Assembly: GCF_037975245.1 (NCBI RefSeq)
Contig: NC_092576.1
Location: forward strand, 28,002,111 to 28,066,110
Length of the DNA: 64,000 bases
Origin: Apostichopus japonicus
Taxonomy: Eukaryota > Echinodermata > Holothuroidea > Aspidochirotida > Stichopodidae
Reading direction: 5' to 3'
The position numbers and the translations under genes were made by a program. Positions 56,747 through 64,000 of the stretch are shown here, one piece after another. Within the stretch, counting starts at the first letter, position 1. Every line of letters begins with the position of its first letter. Under the pieces are notes generated by a model. It saw only the letters and a program-made list of their open reading frames with translations, made no database searches and was not told the DNA's origin.

Positions 56747-58173
56747 ATCAAAATTAATAATAATAATAATAAATAAGTTCTTAATATATCACCAAATACC
56801 AAAAGGCCTCTAGGCGCTTTACAAACCTAAAACAAATAGAAACAAAAAGACAGAGATATCAAAGGAATAAAAAGTCTAGAAAACACATAAACGAAAATTA
56901 AACAGTATGTTAAATACGAACACAAAAATCTTAAAACACGAGAAGACTATAGAACAGACCAAAACCTATAAAAAACAAAACAAAGGATAAGCACATAAAA
57001 TAGATTTATATAAATTTTATATAAATCGTGGTTTTATCTAGACTGTTACTTTTAAAGTAACAGTCTAGATAAAACCACGAGTATATAAAAGTGACAAAAT
57101 CACGCAGAGAAACTAAAAAGATGTGTTTTTAAAATTTTCTTAAATATGGCGAGATTTGGCAGTCTTTATGTCGTGTGGTAGGTCGTTCCAAAGCTTCGGT
57201 GCAGCGACCGAGAAAGCGCGATCTCCGTAGTTCTTGGTTGAGACGGTTTTCGGGACCACGAGGAGTGCCTGCGATGCTGAACGGAGCGAGCGTCCCGGGG
57301 TGTAAGCAGCGAGAAGATCTCTGATGTAAGCAGGAGAAAGAACGTTGAGTGACTTGTAAGTAAGCATTAGAAATTTAAACACAATGCGGTCCTTCACTGG
57401 AAGCCAATGGAACTCGTTCTTTCGCAAGGCATTTAAGTTAACATCCCTACCAAATACACCCAGGACAACTCGAGCGGCACTATTCTGCACGCGTTGTAGC
57501 TTGACAATGGCAGAATTTGGTAGGCCACAGAGAAGACTTATTGGCATCGAGATGAGATGTTACGAAGGCGTGTACAAGTCGTTCAGCAGTCGGCCGATCT
57601 ATATATTTCCTTAAACGACCAATCTTTGATATCCCAAGACTTGCAGAGCGACACACTTTGCTCACATGCGATTGAAGCGAAATGTGTCGGTCCATCAACG
57701 CACCGAGATTCCGTGCTTCCGGAGCAACATCAACTTTCGTGTCACCAACTTGAATAGTGGAGATATGAGACGGATTCTTTATAAAACGCGAGGAAAAGTG
57801 AAGAACCTCCGTCTTGGTGTCGTTCAGCATTAACTTGATGGCAGTGGTCCACGCTTTCACGCTGCCAATACAGTCTTCAAGTCGCTGAAGTTGATCCCCT
57901 CAAGCCTCAGCAGGATTAAGCACAAGGCACAGTTGGGTATCGTCTGCATACATCATTGTCTGAACGCCGCGAGCCTCCATCAGATCCTCGAGTGGTGATA
58001 CATAGACAGTGAACATGAAAGGTCCTGCAACGGAACCTTGGGGCACAGAGCAATCCATGAGATATGTTTCTGATACACTGTTACCAATGGCAACCATTTG
58101 CCGACGACCGCAGAGATAACTCTCACACCACGACAGAGCGTCGGCACGTAGTCCGTAGCGATCCAAAAATTAG
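56747..58173 (-). pseudogene. L2/CR1-like non-LTR retrotransposon fragment (RT-3), copy 2
   Basis: This is the duplicate of 26345-27743. The catalytic motif is YADD (YADDTQLC) where copy 1 has YAED, and the 30-base stretch near 57845-57880 lost in copy 1 is present. A stop just after NPAEA (57900-57902) and a frame change near 57540 keep it inactive. Confidence 0.85.
57027..57079. repeat. Perfect 53-bp palindrome, copy 2
   Basis: It is identical to 26628-26680, again preceded by the small palindrome at 57003-57027. Confidence 0.95.
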
Positions 58174-58224
58174 ATGTATCTATGTATCGAATCACTGTTC
58201 AATGTAATGTATCAGGCGTATACA

Positions 58225-58250
58225 CACACATATATATATATATATACATT

Positions 58251-58292
<42 letters not shown>
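58225..58292. repeat. TA microsatellite, copy 2
   Basis: This is the counterpart of 27780-27872 with fewer CA and more TA units. Confidence 0.9.
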
Positions 58293-58295
<3 letters not shown>

Positions 58296-59990
58296 ATATA
58301 TGCATTTATATAGCGCTAATTTTGTACAAAACATTCAAAAGCGCTCAACAAGGAAAAAGCCAACCAGTCGGGTCAATCAAAATAAGCAAGCCTAAACAGA
58401 TACGTTTTTATCTTTATCTTGAAAGCATCCAGGGTCAAGGAGTCAATACACATCAATTCCACTGAAGTGAATTCCACAACCGAGGTCCTTTGTAGGCAAA
58501 CGCCCTATTGCCTAAAGTATTATGATTGATACGAGGAACATGCAGGGTGATTTGAGAATGTGAGCGCAAAGAGTAAGAACTAGACTTCACCAAGATCATA
58601 TCACATAAATACTTAGGTGCATGACCTTTCAAACATTTAAATACTTGCAAGATTAGTTTAAATTCAATGCGTTGCTGTACAGGTAACCAATGAAGAGATT
58701 GTAAAGTAAAAGTAATGTGACAAAATTTAGGAAGAGCGTTAATCAACCGAGCCGCTCCATTAAGTACCATTTGAACTCTTCGAAGCTTATAATCAGGTAA
58801 ACCAATCATGAGTGCATTACAATAGTCAATATGACTAATTACAAAAGCATTAATAAGAGTTTTAGTACAATCCTTATCTAGGAATTTTCTGATCTGACGA
58901 ATATTATAGAGTCCATGGTATGCCCTATAGCAAACTTTTCCAATATGAATGTCCATTGACATGTTGCTGTCAAGATTAACCCCAAGATTTTTTGCACTAT
59001 TACATGGCTTAATATCCACGTTACCTACTTTTATCATCTGAACCCGAGTCTTAGCAACTTGTTGACGAGTACCAATTAAAAGAAACTCAGTGTTGGAATC
59101 ATTGATCATTAGCCTATTGCTGATCATCCAATGTCTTATTTCGAATATAAGTGATTGCATTGTCAGAACAGCCCGTTCCTCAGATAACAGAGAACCAGCA
59201 TTGAAAGATCAATATAACTGTGTATCATCAGCATAACTATGTGCGTTAGGAAGGTGTTTAGAGACAATGGCAAACAACTGAGAAACATAACAAAGATAAA
59301 GAATAGGACCGAGACAGCTGCCCTGGGGTACACCACAATTCAAAGAAAAATCTTTCGATGAGATATTTTCTATAGATACATGCTGTTTTCTGAAAGACAG
59401 ATAATTGCCAATCCATTTTTATGCATTATTAACAATATCAAATTGGATACGCAACATGTTCACATGAATATCATGGTTAACAGTATCGAACGCTGCACTC
59501 AAATCCAACAGGATTAAAAGAGTGCATTGTTGTTGGTCCATATTCATCAATATATCACTATGTATTTTCATAAGAGCAGTTTCTGTAGAGTAATTTTGCC
59601 TGTATGCAGATTGACAATCAGGAAAAGGAGCATGTAATGAACAATGTGAGACAAACTCATTAACTACAGCTCGTTCAACTAACTTGGAAGCATAGCTCAA
59701 ATTACTAATTGGTCTATTACTAGAATAGAAAGAGTCCAAACCTGCTTTCTTTAACAATGACTAACGGTAGCAATCTTCCATTTGTCAGGAACATTACCAT
59801 CTTTTAGTGAAAGATTTATCATGGTAATCGATACAGGCAAAAGGGGATCAAGACACTTTCTAAGTAACCAAGTGGGAATAGGGTCAAGATTGCAGGTAGC
59901 CGTGTTGGAGGATTTCATAATTGTGAGAACTTCATCATTAGAAAGTGGCTTGAACCCAGTGAACTTCGATGGGAAATGCTGTCGAACATT
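58293..59990 (-). pseudogene. L2/CR1-like non-LTR retrotransposon fragment (RT-2), fuller copy 2
   Basis: The thumb and C-terminal part is open for 235 codons (58453-59160). Upstream come SYADDTQLY with a stop directly after it, PQGSCLGPILF, LLDLSAAFDTVNHD and SAYRQNYSTETALMKI. Farther upstream is TCNLDPIPTWLLRKCLD, then MINLSLKDGNVPDKWKIATV (about 59770-59975), a part missing in copy 1. A TAA near 59760 and the stop after YADDTQLY block translation. It is the best-preserved of the minus-strand RT fragments. Confidence 0.86.
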
Positions 59991-61015
59991 TATATATATA
60001 ACAGAATCTTATAATTGAACCTGTAATGAATAGGCAACCAATGTAAGTCACGTAATATAGGTGTAATATGCTCATGTCTACGAGTGCGACTTACAAGCCG
60101 TGCGGCGCGTTTCTGAACTCGCTGAAGGCGATCGGTCAGCTTGTGAGGCAGGCCATATAGCAGGGCATTGCAGTAATCCAGTTTTGATGTCACAAGGGCA
60201 TGGATTAAAGTCTTACACGCATCATCTGAGATATACCTTCTAATTTTGCCAATATTTCGGATCTGCCAATAAAATAAATCAAGTAACAGGACCAGATAAT
60301 GGTGCGGTTTTCCGCTGAAACAAGTCAGAGAAATAAGCCGGGGCTGCATGATTCATACATTTATACACATAAAGACATAATTTAAAATGGATTCTTTCAC
60401 GGATAAGTATCCAATGCAGGTCACGTAGAAGAGGTTTTGGGCTATCTAACCTAGCTGCCGAGAAAATAAATTTAGCACAACCGCAACGATTTTGAAGAGA
60501 TTGAAGGCGATTCAGGTCTTTTGATGTAGCACCATATAAAAGGGCATTGCCATAGTCAAACGAGAGAGGAGAACTGCGCGGACAACAGAATGGCGAGTTT
60601 CTTTATCAAGATAACGGCCAATACGAAATAAATTCCTGAGATGATAATTACATGATGAAACTAAGCTGTTAATCTGTTTTGTCATTTTAAAATCTGAATC
60701 AAAAATGATCCCGAGATTACGAACTTCACTGGAGGGGGTCATATGGCAGTTTCCAACTTCCAACTGAAGTGGAGGTAGGTTTTGGAGACATTGTTTTGTA
60801 CCAGCTATGAAAAACTCAGGTTTGTCATTGTTTAATTTAATCTTATTCAAATTCATCCAAATCATAATATCAGAGATACAGTTTTGTAATATCTTTAATA
60901 CCAGTTTTGCTTCACCAGGTATGTTAGTGTTGAGTGATACATAAAGCTGAGTGGCATCAGCATAAGAGTGAAAATTAACTTCATGGTTACACATGATAAA
61001 TCCCAGAACATCAGA
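59991..61015 (-). pseudogene. Second chimeric RT-1-type fragment next to SLC22
   Basis: The minus strand encodes SYADATQLYVSLN (catalytic YADD altered to YADA), LNKIKLNNDKPEFFI and LVSSCNYHLRNLFRIGRYL. It then goes through a frame change near 60550 to the second thumb, IGKIRRYISDDACKTLIHAL and DYCNALLYGLPHKL, up to FNYKILLY. It has the same two-element chimera as 16061-17640, so that join was made once and then duplicated with the SLC22 module. Its 3' end is cut off by RT-2 at 59990. It is absent from duplicate copy 1 (about 29385-29396). Confidence 0.82.
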
Positions 61016-61027
61016 ACAACTAAGCAA

Positions 61028-62213
61028 AACTGGCGTGACTGCCGAATTGATTTACTTGATTAATGCTATCCACTTTAATTAACTTTATGCAATGTTACTA
61101 ACAATTAAGATTAGATTATGAGAAAATAATGCAAACCTGTCATTTTCGAAACCATTCCTGAGCCTATCTATTACCATAACAACCAAAACTAAAGACGACA
61201 AGAATAATAACAACATCAAGCATAGAAGTATAAAACTGAAGAAATACTTACTTTATAAAGAAAATCTTCCCAAGATGGGCTTTAAGGGAAACCCTCTTGA
61301 TCCATCGATCGGAAACTTGAGGCGAATATAGTACATATACCTTATTATTTCTAAGCCTTTCAACTGTACTTTAATTAACCAGATAGTGACAAGACTGTCT
61401 AAGGCAGAATTTTGCACTGAAAAAGAAATATCAGTTGGTATGGTACAACCAACAATATAATGACATAACCAACTTACTTTTTTGCACAATTAGAATGTCC
61501 AATATCGCCTAGTTTGTTAATTTATGTGTATCTATGTATCACGGGAAGAAATTATATATAATAGTGACACTGCTGATATCCTCACAGCCAAGAAGCATTG
61601 ACAATATTTCTGTTTGAAGTGATTTGCTTTGCGGTGAACTCCCCTCGAGCGATTCGTCTCAAATGAGTTCTCTTGGTAGGCTTTGAAACCGTGTTACTAA
61701 ATTGCTAATTGCTAAAAGCTCATTTGACTTGCTAAATAGTTGAGAAAGATTGTCCTTTTATTCTCGATATTGAAGATAAAAACCATGGCCTTTAAATTAC
61801 AGATTGGAGAAGATGATTGCTGATTCTTATCTTTTTATATCTTTAACGTTTTATTTTACTTTTCTACCTTTGGTTTCTTTAAGTGGTTAAGGTAAAGAGG
61901 ACATGGAAACTATAATGATGCCTTATGTATTTGTTGTTAAATATGCTAAGCGAAAACTGTTATCGAGATGTTAGGCTATAACTAGCACATGTAACCCAAA
62001 TATCAATAATTGGCAAAAGAGGTTTATAAACAGTTTAGACTGAACTACATAAAAGGCTGCCTGTGAAATCAAAATGACCTTTGCGACTATATCTTTAAAG
62101 CTCAGCCACTAAGAGTTACACGCCACTGCGTCGCATGATGTTTCACATATAATGGGCGAAAGTTCCACCAGAGCATTCGATCACCGTAATATAGCAAAAG
62201 ACTGTAATTTTTA
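61028..62213 (-). other. SLC22 3' flank / probable 3' UTR region
   Basis: This lies downstream of the SLC22 stop codon on the minus strand. Positions 61028-61748 are shared with all SLC22 relics, while 61749-62213 are not. A small frame at 61253-61489 recurs in the relics but matches no known domain. A GTAAGT donor-like motif on the minus strand lies at 61246-61251. Confidence 0.5.
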
Positions 62214-62460
62214 TCAAGCATCTTGGATAGAAGACGGATGCTTCATTGGTGTCTTCAATGCCAACGTATCCGCGATTGTATCTGGCATTGCCTTCCCTCT
62301 TGTCTCTGGGAGCAAAAATATCAGGACACCAGCCAGAACTGATGAAGAGGCAAACAGAACGAGAGGCAGTGGTCCCCAGATGTTCTCTAAGACTAAGACG
62401 AGAGGGGCCATGATTCCTCCCACTCGAGCTGCAATCGAACAGGAACCAACACCGAGTGTT
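62214..62460 (-). CDS. SLC22-family transporter, terminal exon (helices 11-12, C-terminus)
   Basis: The acceptor ...CTCATACAG precedes 62460. The frame (phase: one base, then codons) reads TLGVGSCSIAARVGGIMAPL, an NIWGPLP loop, a second hydrophobic helix with LLPETRGKAMPDTIAD, and stops at 62214 after SSIQDA. The GVGS...ARVGG and PETxGKxxPDTI patterns are signatures of organic cation/anion transporters of the SLC22 group (major facilitator superfamily, plasma membrane). The segment gives 81 residues. The preceding exon ends with AG, giving an Arg codon at the join (PLR-TLGVG), as in the family. This exon is missing from all relic copies. Confidence 0.9.
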
Positions 62461-62761
62461 CTGTATGAGAAATGAAATGTGTAAAATACTTTTGTTTAAC
62501 GGTTAGTAGGATTGTCCAACTGTTTTCAAAGTAAGTTCATTTACTTTTGTGTAACCAGGGACGTGTTACAGATAAAGAAACAGATCTCTCGCCAGAGGTA
62601 GTCTTCATTAAAGAAGTAGCAGGGGTATTGGTTAATTATCTCTCGTTTAAGTCATGCAACTGACAGGAAGTTTCCGTTGCCATTGGAATGGTTATAATTT
62701 AGAGAACGGGGACTTAAAGTCTCATAGAAAGGAACTAAGCGATGTAAGTGGCAATACATAC

Positions 62762-62870
62762 CTTAAAGGTGTCGGTAATATTTCAGCTGTGTGAACATAG
62801 ATATTAGAGAAGGAGGCTGCGATCGCAAACTTTCCAATCATAGCAAAAGTTGCCCGGACTGGTCCTAATG
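62762..62870 (-). CDS. SLC22-family transporter, middle exon (helix 10)
   Basis: This is a 109-bp exon with acceptor CGTCTACAG and donor GTATGT. It reads LGPVRATFAMIGKFAIAASF then SNIYVHTAEILPTPL. IGKFxIxxxFxxxYVxTAExxPT is the family's helix-10 signature. Phases match the exon upstream (C|CA, Pro) and downstream (AG|A, Arg). Damaged or orphan copies of this exon occur at 2072-2147, 18541-18639, 30331-30439 and 48917-49015. Confidence 0.9.
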
Positions 62871-63555
62871 CTGTAGACGAGAGAAAGTTAAAGCAGTATT
62901 AAAGTGATCTATACTTTGTATTTATGTAAATATGTATCCGAATATGTGAGATCATGAACTATATACGACAGTATATTTTGCAATGAAATAGTTTAACAAT
63001 GAAGTCTATAAATTAAGTACTGAGCTTCAATGTTGGGTTTCATTTATGTTATATTCTCGATGAAGTTCACGACTCGTGAATTTCAAGGTTCCGTTCAAGT
63101 GTAAACTTCTTGGGTGGTAATCAAATTGAATAGAGCGGATGAAGTACCAACATTGCTTTGTTTAGTGGTGTAAGTGAAACCAGTGTTACATATAATCAAC
63201 TGTTCGCATACTAAATTCATGCTATGCTTTTTTTTGGAATATGAAACCAAATGATAGGGTGAAGCGCTTACGGTTATACCTTTATTAAAGTAAGACTGTT
63301 ACACAAAACGACTGCGTAGGTAGTCTAAGTTCCATTATATATATATATTGCATTTGTCATTATTTGCACCATTACTACCGTATGTAAAAATGTACCTTAG
63401 TCTTGTTATATATGTTGCAGTGGTTGAAATAAAGTTGAAGTAAATATGAATGTAAACATTAAAAAGGAAATTGTAATAAGCTGATAGTTTCCTGACGGAC
63501 TGACATTTCTCTAACAATAAAGAACCGGTGTCTTTTCGTATGCTGAGCTACTTAC
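62871..63555. other. SLC22 intron, shared with relics up to about 63390
   Basis: This intron lies between the helix-10 exon and the helix 7-9 exon. The part up to about 63390 is the same sequence found in all relics. A short TA tract lies at 63337-63350. At about 63391 the relics switch to GAATT-type satellite, whereas here the intron continues. Confidence 0.7.
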
Positions 63556-63765
63556 GTGCTGGAATGGTAGCAAAGCACGACAAACCCGCTAGAATCATCA
63601 GAATTCCCGATGATAGCTTTCGTCCAAGATACTTCATGGTAAATATACTAGTTACGTAAGACGGTATCTCCACAGCACCAGATATGCAAAATGCAACGTA
63701 GATGTTCACGCCGAGGTTGGAAGTACCAAGGGAGAGGCCATAGTATACAAAACTTTGAACGAACC
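63556..63765 (-). CDS. SLC22-family transporter, helices 7-9 exon, with one-base frame disruption
   Basis: The acceptor ...ATTAAAG precedes 63765 and the donor GTAAGT lies at 63550-63555. The translation starts FVQSFVYYGLSLGTS, then an extra base at about 63719-63721 (GGG where the frame needs GG) shifts it. In the other frame it continues NLGVNIYVAFCISGAVEIPS, with KYLGRKLSSG and ILAGLSCFATIPA to the donor. Without the extra base the exon would be 209 bp with correct phases. Either the gene is a pseudogene or the extra base is an assembly error in a short G-run. Further upstream exons lie beyond the window. Confidence 0.85.
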
Positions 63766-63940
63766 TTTAATCAACGAAACGACAAATAGACACGAATTGA
63801 TTTGAAAGCAAAGTTGAATGGTGTGTCTGGTAACCAAAAACGGTTTATTTATTGGTTTGTTGATACCAATATAAATTTAACAGCTATATACCATGGCCGA
63901 AAGTTTCTGAAACAGTAACATTATTATTGATTGTTGATGT
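63766..63940. other. SLC22 upstream intron, partial
   Basis: This is the intron upstream of the helix 7-9 exon on the minus strand. No further exon was recognised before the window ends. Confidence 0.55.
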
Positions 63941-63943
63941 ATA

Positions 63944-64000
63944 TGATAGACAGATAGACAGATAGACAGATAGACAGATAGACAGATAGACAGATAGACA
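63944..64000. repeat. (GATAGACA)n microsatellite at window end
   Basis: About seven units of GATAGACA run to the window edge. The true length is unknown. Confidence 0.95.

Noticed and set aside
1-64000. tRNA, rRNA or other standard RNA genes
   Set aside because: No cloverleaf with A/B boxes and no rRNA-like sequence was noticed by reading. A covariance-model scan was not possible here.

Overview
This is eukaryotic, animal-type DNA. It is AT-rich and full of microsatellites and decayed retroelements. It holds 3' exons of an SLC22-type (organic cation transporter) gene with correct splice signals and a small family of single-exon leucine-rich-repeat (LRR) surface-receptor genes. Penelope-like elements (PLEs) and CR1/L2-type non-LTR retrotransposons fill most of the rest. 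An aquatic invertebrate is the best guess from this mix; the species cannot be fixed from the window.

The dominant structure is a near-identical direct duplication of about 30 kb. Copy 1 runs from about 2652 to 30759 and copy 2 from about 33002 to about 63175. The period is 30342-30430 bp, and it drifts only with microsatellite, homopolymer and small-indel length. The two copies are separated by a 2.2-kb spacer holding a putative solo LTR (30784-31627) and a non-autonomous TIR element (31654-32919), both sitting in a TA-repeat tract. Order within each copy: a head-to-head Penelope-like element (PLE-A); a (GAATT)n-type satellite; a TCAACACTAT minisatellite; an LRR gene with a premature stop (minus strand); a second PLE (PLE-B); a chimeric L2/CR1-like RT fragment; an SLC22-derived relic; a second satellite and minisatellite, the latter broken by a CR1-like element; an intact 474-aa LRR gene (minus strand); and two more RT fragments.

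An older duplication is nested inside. The module [SLC22 relic - satellite - about 350 bp of single-copy spacer - minisatellite - LRR gene] occurs, with parts missing, four times in one orientation, and part of a fifth lies inverted at 1-2147. The most complete SLC22 region is at 61028-63765: three minus-strand exons with compatible splice phases encode the last half of an SLC22 carrier. The relics elsewhere keep the middle exon region but lack the terminal exon.

No complete cellular gene other than the two intact LRR copies (24256-25680 and 54654-56078) is contained in the window. The LRR proteins have a signal peptide, LRRNT, about 13 LRRs, LRRCT and a C-terminal hydrophobic segment with almost no tail. 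That is the layout of a VLR-like or GPI-type recognition receptor without a signalling domain. Boundaries of repeats and mobile elements are approximate unless stated. All comparisons between copies were made by eye.
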